Below, piece by piece: positions 41,129-49,336 of a stretch of 52,135 nt of DNA. How positions within the stretch are numbered: position 1 is the stretch's first letter; the number at the start of each line of letters is the position of its first letter. The position numbers and the translations under genes are program-made. This stretch comes from Paenibacillus senegalensis JC66 (GTDB lineage Bacteria; Bacillota; Bacilli; Paenibacillales; NBRC-103111), in contig NZ_HE610967.1 of NCBI RefSeq assembly GCF_000285515.1, positions 9,936-62,070 on the forward strand. The letters are read 5' to 3'. Under the pieces are notes generated by a model, which was not told the origin of the DNA, searched no databases, and was given only the letters and a program-made list of their open reading frames with translations.

Positions 41129-42073
41129 ATGATAGAAATTGAAAAACCAAAAATTGAGACCGTAACAGTGAATGATGAAGGAACGTACGGTATGTTTGTG
41201 GTTGAACCTTTGGAACGGGGATATGGTACAACACTTGGCAACTCGCTTCGCAGAATTTTGTTGTCCTCTTTGCCAGGTGCTGCTGTAAACTCCGTTCAAA
41301 TCGAAGGTGTCCTTCACGAGTTCTCTACCATTCCTGGTGTAATGGAAGATGTTACGGAAATTATCCTTAACCTCAAGGGACTATCGTTAAAGATTCATTC
41401 CGACGAAGAAAAAGTGCTGGAAATTGACGCGGACGGAGAAGGTATTATCACGGCAGGAGATATCCGTGCGGACAGTGATGTGGAAATTTTGAATCCTGAT
41501 CTGCATATTGCTAGCCTTTCGTCAGATGCCCGTCTTCATATGCGGATAAATGCTAATCGTGGCAGAGGCTATGTACAAGCAGATAAGAATAAAAAAGAAG
41601 ATCAGCCGATCGGTGTCATTCCGATTGATTCGATCTATACCCCAATCACCCGCGTCAATTACAGTGTGGAAAATACGCGTGTTGGTCAGGTTACTAACTA
41701 TGACAAGCTTACCTTTGAAGTGTGGACCGATGGCAGTATTCGTCCGGAGGAAGCTGTTAGTCTTGGTGCCAAAATATTGACCGAACATCTGATGCTGTTC
41801 GTAGGTTTGACCGATGAAGCAAAAGATGCGGAAATTATGATAGAAAAAGAGGAAGACAAGAAGGAAAAAGTATTGGAAATGACCATCGAAGAGTTGGATC
41901 TTTCCGTTCGTTCCTACAACTGCTTGAAGCGTGCGGGGATTAATACCGTTCAAGAGCTGATTACGAAAACCGAAGAAGACATGATGAAAGTCCGGAATCT
42001 TGGACGCAAATCTTTGGAAGAAGTACAGGAAAAGCTCGATGAATTAGGATTAAGCCTTCGCATGGAAGACTAG
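41129..42073 (+). CDS. rpoA: RNA polymerase alpha subunit
   Basis: The 314-residue protein has an N-terminal assembly domain ([22 protein letters not shown]) and a C-terminal domain from about 245 ([38 protein letters not shown]) that binds UP elements and activators. ATG 41129 follows AAGGAGGG. Together with rpoB and rpoC the window encodes the whole catalytic core. Confidence 0.98.
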   Translation: MIEIEKPKIETVTVNDEGTYGMFVVEPLERGYGTTLGNSLRRILLSSLPGAAVNSVQIEGVLHEFSTIPGVMEDVTEIILNLKGLSLKIHSDEEKVLEIDADGEGIITAGDIRADSDVEILNPDLHIASLSSDARLHMRINANRGRGYVQADKNKKEDQPIGVIPIDSIYTPITRVNYSVENTRVGQVTNYDKLTFEVWTDGSIRPEEAVSLGAKILTEHLMLFVGLTDEAKDAEIMIEKEEDKKEKVLEMTIEELDLSVRSYNCLKRAGINTVQELITKTEEDMMKVRNLGRKSLEEVQEKLDELGLSLRMED

Positions 42074-42099
42074 ATTTCCGATTAGAAGGAGGGAACCTC

Positions 42100-42483
42100 A
42101 TGGCATACCAAAAGCTGGGTCGGGATTCCAGCGCACGGAAAGCTTTGTTCCGTGATTTGGTCACCGATTTATTCATTAATGAACGCATTCAAACAACAGA
42201 AGCCAAGGCGAAAGAGGTTAAATCGATCGCTGAGAAACTGATTACCTTGGCCAAGAAGGGCGACCTTCATGCTCGCCGTCAGGTTGCTGCGTATGTACGC
42301 CGCGAGACGGCTAGTGTAGATGAGGAAACTGGTAAAAAACAAGATGCTATTCAAAAGCTGTTTTCTGAATTGGCCACTCGTTATTCCGAGCGTCCAGGAG
42401 GATACACTCGTATCTTGAAGCTGGGGCCTCGTCGTGGAGATGCTGCTCCTATGGTCTATTTGGAATTGGTGGATCGAGCTTAA
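42100..42483 (+). CDS. rplQ: 50S ribosomal protein L17
   Basis: This 127-residue tunnel-exit protein begins [20 protein letters not shown] and has [13 protein letters not shown]; it ends [11 protein letters not shown]. It is the last gene of the long ribosomal cluster, with a terminator 15 nt after the stop. Confidence 0.98.
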   Translation: MAYQKLGRDSSARKALFRDLVTDLFINERIQTTEAKAKEVKSIAEKLITLAKKGDLHARRQVAAYVRRETASVDEETGKKQDAIQKLFSELATRYSERPGGYTRILKLGPRRGDAAPMVYLELVDRA

Positions 42484-42498
42484 CGACTGGATAGGAAA

Positions 42499-42538
42499 GG
42501 GTGGACAGAATCCTAGATTCTGCTGAAGCCCTTTTTTT
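42499..42538 (+). terminator. Terminator after rplQ
   Basis: The stem pairs GGG with CCC at its base and CAGAAT with ATTCTG inside (42499-42531), followed by eight T. It closes the S10–spc–alpha cluster. Confidence 0.85.
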
Positions 42539-42539
42539 T

Positions 42540-42886
42540 ATAGCAACGATATGTTTCTGGTGTCCCTGCAAAGTACCTGTCATAACTCCAAGGCTTCGCT
42601 CCAATGCTGGGTATTTTTATGAGAAATTAAGGGTTCTTTGCTCGTGACGCTATAAGGCCGAAGAGCCGGTGTAACCCCGTGGCTCCACTCTGTGGGGCAA
42701 TTTGCGCCTATAGAGCCAGCCTTACCTTTGTGCTGAACGCCAGCCGCCCCCTTTTAAGGGGACGGGTGCAGCCATCGGTGAAAGAAAGGACTCTCCATGA
42801 GAGGATTCGGCTTTTGGTGTTGGGATCGGGGAAGATCTTATCACTCGCTATAATTTTCTTCTTTTGATGGTGGTGGGTTCATAACA
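42540..42886 (+). promoter_or_regulatory. rplQ–truA gap with GC-rich hairpins, no gene
   Basis: No convincing ORF is seen. GGCTC (42682-42686) pairs with GAGCC (42714-42718). CCG-CCCC (42744-42751) pairs with GGGG-CGG (42758-42765). A terminator-like unit AGCC-ATC...GAT-TC-GGCT with an inner CTCTC/GAGAG stem (42770-42812) is followed by TTT. TATAAT occurs at 42849-42854 with no good -35. The pattern could be a regulatory RNA leader of truA, but it matches no class I know. Confidence 0.4.
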
Positions 42887-43666
42887 ATGCCAGGCACGGC
42901 TAACAGAAATATAAAATTAACGGTTAGTTATGATGGAACACAATATAGCGGCTTCCAGATCCAGCCTCAGGCTAACACGGTCCAAGGTGAACTGGAACGG
43001 GCTGTTTTTCATTTAACGGGGCAATCGGTCAAGCTAACTTCCTCAGGCAGAACCGATGCAGGCGTTCATGCGCGATGTCAGGTAGTTAACTTCGAAGTAA
43101 ACTCGAGCATTCCTATCGACCGTTGGTGCTTGGCTTTAAATTCACGACTGCCCAAAGACATCGTGGTACACACTGCAGAAGAGGTGCCGATGGAGTTTCA
43201 CGCGAGAAGATCGGCGGTTTCCAAAACATACCGTTACAGCATACAGCGAAGCAAATGGGCGAATGTTATGTACCGGGATTCCCGGTTGCATCATCCGGGC
43301 TCTCTTTCTCTTTCCGCCATGGAAAAGGCTCTGAAGCAGTTGGAGGGGACACATGATTTCACCACTTTTTGTTCCCGCCGAGCGGCTGTAGTTTCACACG
43401 TGCGGACCATCTATTCCACCAGCATTGTGTTTGAAGCGGAGCCAATGCTTGGAGATGGTGATGCAGGTGTGATTCATATCTATATACAGGGTAACGGCTT
43501 TCTGTACAATATGGTTAGAATCATTGTGGGAACGTTACTGCAGATTGGGGAGGGCCGGAGGCAGCCGGAAGAGATGGGTATCATCCTCAGCGCCAAAAAC
43601 CGAAGCTTGGCAGGTCCAACTGCTCTTGCCCATGCTCTCACCTTGTGGGACGTGCAATACGAGTAG
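42887..43666 (+). CDS. truA: tRNA pseudouridine(38-40) synthase
   Basis: This 259-residue enzyme makes pseudouridine in the anticodon arm. The catalytic Asp lies in SSGRTDAGVHARCQVVNF (about 51-68). YSGFQIQPQANTVQGELE and GNGFLYNMVRIIVGTL are further TruA motifs. The SD before ATG 42887 is weak (GGTGG). In relatives truA is preceded by ecfA–ecfA–ecfT, which are missing here. Confidence 0.96.
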   Translation: MPGTANRNIKLTVSYDGTQYSGFQIQPQANTVQGELERAVFHLTGQSVKLTSSGRTDAGVHARCQVVNFEVNSSIPIDRWCLALNSRLPKDIVVHTAEEVPMEFHARRSAVSKTYRYSIQRSKWANVMYRDSRLHHPGSLSLSAMEKALKQLEGTHDFTTFCSRRAAVVSHVRTIYSTSIVFEAEPMLGDGDAGVIHIYIQGNGFLYNMVRIIVGTLLQIGEGRRQPEEMGIILSAKNRSLAGPTALAHALTLWDVQYE

Positions 43667-43754
43667 AGCCAGGCAGCAATGTCATAGCTGCCGCATAAGT
43701 TAGGGAACGGGACAGAAAAAGCTGATAAAGCGGCATTCTTTTGCGATCGTTCTC

Positions 43755-43783
43755 TTGATAAATAACTGCAGATATAGTATGAT
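43755..43783 (+). promoter_or_regulatory. SigmaA promoter of rplM–rpsI
   Basis: TTGATA (43755-43760), a 17-nt spacer and TATGAT (43778-43783) lie about 127 nt before rplM. Confidence 0.7.
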
Positions 43784-43789
43784 ATACCT

Positions 43790-43900
43790 TGGTGTTTCAT
43801 ACAGGCTATCCCACAGCCCCGAGTCTGAAGCTACCAACCTTAAACTAAATGAGAATACAGAATAGACGTAAATAGATGAAGTAATTCGAATGCTTAGGAG
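43790..43900 (+). promoter_or_regulatory. Probable L13 leader
   Basis: The transcript between the promoter and rplM holds AGGCTATCCCACAGCCCC and AAGCTACCAACCTT, consistent with the L13-type leaders described before rplM in Firmicutes. I base this on position and a loose sequence resemblance only. Confidence 0.45.
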
Positions 43901-43909
43901 GATCAAGCA

Positions 43910-44347
43910 ATGAGTTCCACATATATGGCTAAGCCAAACGAAGTAGAACGGAAATGGTATATTATCGATGCCGAAGGTAAAACTTTGGGACGTTTGGCAA
44001 GCGAGGCTGCTGCTCTGATTCGCGGCAAACATAAGCCCCAGTTTACTCCTCATGTGGACACCGGGGATTTTGTTATTGTCATCAATGCTAGCAAAATCGT
44101 TTTGTCGGGTAATAAACTGACGGATAAGAAGTATTACCGTCATTCCATGTATCCAGGCGGATTGAAAGTAACCACCGCCCAAGATATGCTGAAAAACAAA
44201 CCGGAGCGTATGCTGGAGCTGGCTATTCATGGCATGCTGCCTAAAACACGCCTCGGTAACAAGATGAAACTTAAATTGAAAGTGTATGCTGGAGCCGAGC
44301 ATCCGCATCAAGCACAACAACCTGAAGTTTACGAACTTCGCGGTTAA
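43910..44347 (+). CDS. rplM: 50S ribosomal protein L13
   Basis: This is a 145-residue early assembly protein: [20 protein letters not shown] and the late [19 protein letters not shown] block. ATG 43910 follows AGGAGGA. Confidence 0.98.
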   Translation: MSSTYMAKPNEVERKWYIIDAEGKTLGRLASEAAALIRGKHKPQFTPHVDTGDFVIVINASKIVLSGNKLTDKKYYRHSMYPGGLKVTTAQDMLKNKPERMLELAIHGMLPKTRLGNKMKLKLKVYAGAEHPHQAQQPEVYELRG

Positions 44348-44365
44348 TAAAGGGAGGACAGTTTC

Positions 44366-44758
44366 GTGGCACAAGTACAATACTATGGAACAGGTCGTCG
44401 TAAACATTCGGTAGCACGTGTCCGTTTGGTGCCGGGTGAAGGACGGATTGTTATCAACAAGCGTGATTTAGATGAGTATTTTGGTTTGGAAACATTGAAG
44501 CTGATTGTTAAGCAGCCATTGTCTTTAACAGAAACGGTGGGCAAATACGATGTGCTGGTTACCGCACATGGCGGTGGAACAACTGGTCAAGCGGGTGCGA
44601 TCCGTCACGGTATTTCCCGTGCTTTGTTAAAAGCGGATCCTGAATTCCGCGGCTCTCTGAAAAAAGCGGGCTTCCTGACTCGTGATCCTCGTATGAAAGA
44701 ACGTAAGAAGTACGGCTTGAAAGCAGCTCGTCGTGCACCTCAGTTCTCCAAACGTTAA
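44366..44758 (+). CDS. rpsI: 30S ribosomal protein S9
   Basis: The 130-residue protein has [19 protein letters not shown] near its start and ends with the basic [17 protein letters not shown] tail that reaches P-site tRNA. It uses a GTG start behind GGGAGGA. A terminator follows. Confidence 0.98.
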   Translation: MAQVQYYGTGRRKHSVARVRLVPGEGRIVINKRDLDEYFGLETLKLIVKQPLSLTETVGKYDVLVTAHGGGTTGQAGAIRHGISRALLKADPEFRGSLKKAGFLTRDPRMKERKKYGLKAARRAPQFSKR

Positions 44759-44774
44759 TTTATGTTATATTACA

Positions 44775-44806
44775 AGCTCTCGACCTTTAACGGTCGGGGG
44801 CTTTTT
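44775..44806 (+). terminator. Terminator after rpsI
   Basis: AGCTCTCGACC (44775-44785) pairs with GGTCGGGGGCT (44792-44802) with G·U pairs, followed by five T. Confidence 0.88.
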
Positions 44807-44892
44807 GCATTTTCTGCGGCCTTACTGCTCTGGTCGGTAGTCTTAGACGATACGGCAAGCCAGCTTATCGCATTCAATTCATCCACTAGATG

Positions 44893-44938
44893 AGATGGGC
44901 AAACTAGATCCATAGGTTTTTGCACCTTTTGCCCATCT
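44893..44938. repeat. Perfect 11-bp inverted repeat between rpsI and cysH
   Basis: AGATGGGCAAA (44893-44903) is exactly complementary to TTTGCCCATCT (44928-44938), with a 24-nt loop. No T-run follows on the plus strand, and rpsI already has a terminator. It might be an operator, a second terminator-like hairpin or a relic of a small repeat. Confidence 0.6.
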
Positions 44939-44999
44939 GTTCATAAGCTGAATTTAGAGCCAAAGCGAGAACTTTATTTCAATTATGGAAAAAAGAGGG

Positions 45000-45043
45000 T
45001 TGACTAAAAATGGAATTGCGACAATAATTAAATTTATAATTCC
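45000..45043 (+). promoter_or_regulatory. cysH promoter with overlapping dyad
   Basis: TTGACT (45000-45005), a 17-nt spacer and AATAAT (45023-45028) form a plausible promoter. The dyad GGAATT (45012-45017) and AATTCC (45038-45043) spans its -10 region and would suit a dimeric repressor. Sulfur regulators of Bacillales such as CymR bind ATTCC-type sites, but the match is only suggestive. Confidence 0.5.
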
Positions 45044-45082
45044 TATATGTATACTAAGAAATAGCGTAAAGGAGGACGCCAA

Positions 45083-45775
45083 ATGAATTTGTTGGAGAAA
45101 GAAGAACTCATTCACCAAGCGAGTATTGACCTAGAAAAGATGTCTGCTGGGGAAGTCATATCCTGGGCGGTAGGGCGCTTTCCCAACCTTGTACTGGCTT
45201 GCAGCTTTGGCGCAGAAGACGTGGTTCTCGTTGATATCCTATCGAAAATCAGTCCATCCACAAACATATTCTACTTAGATACAGACCTGCATTTTAAGGA
45301 AACCTATGAAACAAGAGATCGTCTGGAAGACCGGTACGGGATCCGTTTTATCCAAGTTAAACCGAAACTAACCTTGGAAGAGCAAGAGGAACAGTTTGGG
45401 GCTGAATTATGGAGCAGCAATCCCAACCAATGCTGCAGCTTGCGCAAGGTAGATCCGCTTACCAGTATTTTAGCTCAATATGAAGCATGGATTACAGGTA
45501 TTCGCAGAGATCAGGCTCCTACCCGGGCTAACGCCAAGAAGATAGAATACGATACCAAATTCGGGCTGGTAAAATTCAATCCTTTGGCCGATTGGAGCTC
45601 TGACGATGTTTGGCAGTATATTCGTGAGCATAAACTTTTTTACAACCCTCTGCATGATCAGAATTATCCTAGTATTGGCTGTGATAAGTGTACCCGTCCT
45701 GTCATGCCGGGAGAAAACCCACGAGCAGGGCGCTGGTCTGGGCATCAAAAGACAGAATGTGGTCTGCACAAATAA
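45083..45775 (+). CDS. cysH: Phosphoadenylyl/adenylyl-sulfate reductase
   Basis: The 230-residue enzyme reduces activated sulfate to sulfite with thioredoxin. The N-terminal SFGAEDVVLVDI and LDTDLHF motifs form the nucleotide site. Two Cys pairs, QCCSLRK at about 111-117 and GCDKC at about 194-198, are the ligand set of a [4Fe-4S] cluster, as in APS-type reductases and B. subtilis CysH. The C-terminal ECGLHK supplies the catalytic Cys. This fits direct APS reduction without an APS kinase. The SD is AAGGAGGA. sat follows after 100 nt. Confidence 0.95.
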   Translation: MNLLEKEELIHQASIDLEKMSAGEVISWAVGRFPNLVLACSFGAEDVVLVDILSKISPSTNIFYLDTDLHFKETYETRDRLEDRYGIRFIQVKPKLTLEEQEEQFGAELWSSNPNQCCSLRKVDPLTSILAQYEAWITGIRRDQAPTRANAKKIEYDTKFGLVKFNPLADWSSDDVWQYIREHKLFYNPLHDQNYPSIGCDKCTRPVMPGENPRAGRWSGHQKTECGLHK

Positions 45776-45875
45776 CGCAGGGAGCTCAGCTAATACAGAT
45801 TTGAGCCGTTGAATCATGATACCATTAGCAAAATGGCATGATGGACTCCATTTGAAGAATAAGGAGGAGCAGTTT

Positions 45876-47048
45876 ATGAATCAAAGCCTGCCTGCGCATG
45901 GGGGGACATTAATAAACCGGTGGATGGAGGGGGAGCAGCGCCAAGCGTTACTTGATGAAGCCGCGTCTCTTCCGGCTGTGCCTGTAGATAATTGGGCACT
46001 ATCAGACATTGATCTAATAGCGGTTGGCGGCTTCTCCCCGCTAGAGGGCTTTATGGTGGAGGAAGACTATCACTCCGTCATCGACAGTATGAGGTTGAAG
46101 GACGGCACGGTCTGGAGTATCCCTATTACATTGGCACTAGAGGATTCCCTATTCGGGAGTCTATCTGTTGGCTCGCGTATTGCATTAGTGGGTGAAAGCG
46201 ATCAGGTGATTTATGCCGTCATGGACATAGAAAGCCTCTATAAGGCAGATCAGAAACATGAGGCTCGAAAGGTGTACAAAACAGATAGTGAAGAACATCC
46301 CGGAGTGGCCAAGTTGTATCAGCGGCCGGCTAACTATGCGGGAGGTCCTATTTATGTGTTGAACCGCCCAAGTAAGAGTAAATTTGCTGAGTACCATTTA
46401 GATCCTGCAGAGACCCGGCAAAAATTTGCCGAGCTGGGTTGGAAAACGGTTGTTGGTTTTCAAACACGAAATCCTGTACATCGGGCACATGAATATATCC
46501 AAAAAAGCGCCATGGAAATTGTAGATGGTTTATTTCTCAATCCTCTCGTGGGCGAAACAAAATCGGATGATATATCTGCCGAGGTTCGAATGAACAGCTA
46601 TCACGTGCTGCTCAACCACTATTATCCTAAAGACAGAGTCTTTCTTGGTGTCTTTCCAGCGGCAATGCGGTATGCCGGACCTCGAGAGGCGATCTTCCAT
46701 GCTATTGTCAGAAAAAATTATGGATGTACACATTTCATTGTAGGCCGTGATCATGCCGGTGTGGGAGACTACTACGGAACTTATGAAGCGCAGGAAATTT
46801 TCCGGGAGTTTTCAAGTGACGATTTGGGTATTACGCCTCTGTTCTTTGAACATAGCTTTTACTGCACACGCTGCGGGAACATGGCATCGAGCAAAACCTG
46901 CCCCCATGATAAATCGGCGCATATGCATTTATCGGGCACTAAGGTAAGGGAAATGCTTAAGCAGGGAATCTCCCCGCCTCCTGAGTTTACCCGTCCCGAG
47001 GTGGCAGAGGTGCTCATCGCGGGCGTAGCCGAACGGGCGCTTACCTGA
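45876..47048 (+). CDS. sat: Sulfate adenylyltransferase
   Basis: This 390-residue enzyme makes APS from sulfate and ATP. It shows [19 protein letters not shown] with the HxxH-like active-site motif, [21 protein letters not shown] and [17 protein letters not shown] zinc site with CTRCGNM and CPH lies near the C-terminus. I chose ATG 45876 behind AAGGAGGAG; upstream in-frame starts lack an SD. With cysH it forms a two-gene sulfate-to-sulfite unit, here without APS kinase or sulfate permease. Confidence 0.95.
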   Translation: MNQSLPAHGGTLINRWMEGEQRQALLDEAASLPAVPVDNWALSDIDLIAVGGFSPLEGFMVEEDYHSVIDSMRLKDGTVWSIPITLALEDSLFGSLSVGSRIALVGESDQVIYAVMDIESLYKADQKHEARKVYKTDSEEHPGVAKLYQRPANYAGGPIYVLNRPSKSKFAEYHLDPAETRQKFAELGWKTVVGFQTRNPVHRAHEYIQKSAMEIVDGLFLNPLVGETKSDDISAEVRMNSYHVLLNHYYPKDRVFLGVFPAAMRYAGPREAIFHAIVRKNYGCTHFIVGRDHAGVGDYYGTYEAQEIFREFSSDDLGITPLFFEHSFYCTRCGNMASSKTCPHDKSAHMHLSGTKVREMLKQGISPPPEFTRPEVAEVLIAGVAERALT

Positions 47049-47089
47049 CCGATTAGCTTTGTTTAGATCGCGGTTAACCTTTAGTTGAT

Positions 47090-47116
47090 CTCCTCGTGAA
47101 AAAGCGAGGGGAGATG
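47090..47116 (+). terminator. Hairpin after sat
   Basis: ATCTCCTCG pairs with CGAGGGGAGAT across a loop of A residues, with a two-base bulge. No T-run follows, so it is only a possible terminator or mRNA-end stabiliser. Confidence 0.35.
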
Positions 47117-47185
47117 CTTGTCATAAAGCTCCACCTTTGTCCATAAGATGGTAATAACATTTTAGCGGATGAGGTGGTTTTTTTT

Positions 47186-47947
47186 ATGCGTAAATTTCCT
47201 AGAGGCATCGTATTCTGGCTTAATCTTAACGGCAGCTTGAAGCTTCTGTTAGGTTGCTGGATTGTTGCCCTCCTTGTTTATTTGTTCACTTTTGAGCTGC
47301 CATCCGCTAGAACCTGGTCGTATTGGACCCTTCCATTGTCAGGAAAGGTTATTGCCCTTGATCCCGGGCATGGAGGTGTAGATGGGGGAGCTGTCAGCAA
47401 GGATGGATTGATTGAAAAAGATGTTACATTGAGCCTCGCCCTATACTTAAGAGACTACTTGCAGGAGGCCGGTGCCATAGTAGTGATGACTAGAGAAACG
47501 GATAAAGATTTGGCATCTCCAGGTACGAAGGGGCTGAGTAAAAGAAAAACGGAAGATTTATTAAATCGAGCTGATTTTATCGAAAGTCATAAAGCTGATA
47601 TGCTGGTCAGTCTCCATCTGAACGCCATACCATCAGCAAGATGGAGGGGGGCGCAAACCTTTTACTATTCAGGAGGCCAGGCTTTAAGCAAACCTCTGGC
47701 AGCCCATATTCAGGATGAGTTAACGCTTCAGCTGCAGAATACGGACCGTGTGGCGCAAACAGCCGATACCGTCTATTTGTTGAAAACTTTGCCGATTCCC
47801 AGCGTATTGGTGGAAGCAGGTTTTCTCTCCAACCCGGAAGAAGCGGCTTTGCTGTCCCAGGACGATTATCAGCGTAAAGTGGCCGCAGCGATTTATCAAG
47901 GGATTTTAAAGTACTATAGCGGGGAAACTGTTGGTGAGGCTAATTAA
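47186..47947 (+). CDS. cwlD: N-acetylmuramoyl-L-alanine amidase CwlD
   Basis: CwlD helps make muramic-delta-lactam in the spore cortex, needed for germination-specific lysis. The 253-residue protein has an N-terminal membrane anchor at about 18-37 (LLLGCWIVALLVYLFTFEL). The Amidase_3 domain follows, with zinc ligands in ALDPGHGGVDGGA (His), EKDVTLSLAL (Glu) and VSLHLNA (His). The catalytic Glu lies in VEAGFLSNPEE. ATG 47186 lies nine bases from AGGTGG. In B. subtilis it also sits just before salA and gerD and acts with PdaA. Confidence 0.94.
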   Translation: MRKFPRGIVFWLNLNGSLKLLLGCWIVALLVYLFTFELPSARTWSYWTLPLSGKVIALDPGHGGVDGGAVSKDGLIEKDVTLSLALYLRDYLQEAGAIVVMTRETDKDLASPGTKGLSKRKTEDLLNRADFIESHKADMLVSLHLNAIPSARWRGAQTFYYSGGQALSKPLAAHIQDELTLQLQNTDRVAQTADTVYLLKTLPIPSVLVEAGFLSNPEEAALLSQDDYQRKVAAAIYQGILKYYSGETVGEAN

Positions 47948-47959
47948 AACTGCTATAAT
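47931..47959 (+). promoter_or_regulatory. SigmaA promoter of salA inside the cwlD end
   Basis: TTGGTG (47931-47936), a 17-nt spacer and TATAAT (47954-47959) overlap the cwlD stop region and place a start near 47966. Confidence 0.6.
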
Positions 47960-47968
47960 AATGATGGT

Positions 47969-48015
47969 CGAATCAATTTCATAAAACGTTTAGTCTGCAT
48001 AGAGGAATTGATTCG
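47969..48015. promoter_or_regulatory. 10-bp dyad in the salA leader
   Basis: CGAATCAATT (47969-47978) is a perfect inverted repeat of AATTGATTCG (48006-48015), with a 27-nt loop. It starts at the predicted transcript start. It may be an operator or a leader hairpin. Confidence 0.6.
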
Positions 48016-48056
48016 GTGTGCTGAAAATAAATGTATAGAAGCGGTGGGGTGACTTC

Positions 48057-49166
48057 ATGGTTTCCAGGGAGCAAGTAATTGAAGCTTTAGCACATATATA
48101 CGATGCAACTTATAACCGTCCAGTAACTGAGCTTAATTTGATCAAGGACGTAATGGTCAAGCCGGATCAGGCGGCTGTTACTTTTGTTTTGACGGCTGAT
48201 GATGAACAGCTAAAGGCTCAGTATCGGCAGGATGTTGAAGAAGCGATCAGCCGTCTTGGAGTGGCCGATGTGCATATTCGTTTTCGCCCGATCAATGACT
48301 TTGAAAAGCAGGAGCTTGCTGCCCTGTTTTCCGGAGATAAGGCCGGCGAAAAGGAGAAAAACCCTCCTAAAAAAGAAATTCCAACTCATGCACCAAAAGA
48401 AGCACCACTGCTTTCACCTGAATCCAAAACCCAGTTTATTGCTGTAGCAAGCGGTAAAGGAGGAGTAGGTAAATCGACGGTAACCGTTAATCTTGCTGTA
48501 TCCTTGGCTAGATTAGGCAAAAGAGTCGGGATCGTAGATGCGGATATTTACGGATTCAGTGTACCGGATATGATGGGAATCGAAACTCGGCCTGCACTTG
48601 TGGACAAGCGTATTATTCCTGTAGAGCGCTTCGGAGTAAAAGTCATTTCCATGGGTTTCTTTGTGGAGGATAATTCGCCGATTATTTGGCGTGGCCCTAT
48701 GCTAGGCAAAATGCTGCGAAATTTCTTCTCCGAGGTAGAATGGGGGGAATTAGATTATCTGATCCTGGATCTTCCCCCTGGAACTGGAGATATTGCATTA
48801 GACGTGCATCAGATGATTCCCCAAAGTAAAGAGCTTATTGTCACAACACCCCATGCCACGGCAGCTTTTGTAGCTGCACGCGCGGGTGCCATGGCCCTGC
48901 ATACGAATCACGAAATCCTCGGTATTGTGGAAAATATGTCTTATTACGAAACCTCAGATGGTAAGAAAGATTATGTGTTTGGCCGGGGTGGTGGCGCCAA
49001 GCTTGCTGAAGAGCTGCATACGGAGCTTTTGGCGCAAATCCCACTCGGTGCTCCCGACAACCACGTCGCTGAGCCAGACTTTTCTCCTTCCGTATACAAG
49101 GAAGGCACTCCGACGGCTGGCCTCTATTTAGAGGTTGCCCAAAAAATCGTGGACAAGCTGGGGTAA
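48057..49166 (+). CDS. salA: Mrp/ApbC-family P-loop ATPase, SalA type
   Basis: The 369-residue protein has an N-terminal MIP18/DUF59 domain (about 1-85), a Lys/Pro-rich linker and a MinD-like ATPase. The deviant Walker A VASGKGGVGKSTVTVN is at about 128-143, with DADIYGFS and LDLPPGTGD after it. Fe–S scaffolds of this family carry a C-terminal CxxC; here the place reads MSYYETSDGKKDYVFGRGGG, without Cys, as in B. subtilis SalA, which represses scoC to affect exoenzyme genes. So a regulator role is more likely than Fe–S carriage (inference). ATG 48057 follows GGTGGGGTG. Confidence 0.9.
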   Translation: MVSREQVIEALAHIYDATYNRPVTELNLIKDVMVKPDQAAVTFVLTADDEQLKAQYRQDVEEAISRLGVADVHIRFRPINDFEKQELAALFSGDKAGEKEKNPPKKEIPTHAPKEAPLLSPESKTQFIAVASGKGGVGKSTVTVNLAVSLARLGKRVGIVDADIYGFSVPDMMGIETRPALVDKRIIPVERFGVKVISMGFFVEDNSPIIWRGPMLGKMLRNFFSEVEWGELDYLILDLPPGTGDIALDVHQMIPQSKELIVTTPHATAAFVAARAGAMALHTNHEILGIVENMSYYETSDGKKDYVFGRGGGAKLAEELHTELLAQIPLGAPDNHVAEPDFSPSVYKEGTPTAGLYLEVAQKIVDKLG

Positions 49167-49307
49167 ATCTTTATCTTACCTGAAAAAAGTAAATAAATTC
49201 GATTCGCAAGCATCTGGCAGCAAGTTATAGACAAACAACCATTGACTTAATCTGCATCTGTTCGAAAGATCCGCCTGGGATTCTCGCCAAATGCATACTT
49301 AGGAAAG

Positions 49308-49336
49308 AAGAGCAGAGCTCCTTTAGCTCTGCTCTT
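49308..49336. terminator. Bidirectional terminator between salA and gerD
   Basis: A perfect 12-bp stem, AAGAGCAGAGCT (49308-49319) with AGCTCTGCTCTT (49325-49336), has a 5-nt loop. The gerD stop codon lies in the loop and stem edge. Both sides have pyrimidine-rich tails, so it can serve both converging genes. Confidence 0.8.

Noticed and set aside
42640-42815. Cobalamin, THF, c-di-AMP or T-box riboswitch before truA
   Set aside because: I looked for their conserved boxes (B12 box, GGTGGNACCGCG, and others); none is present.
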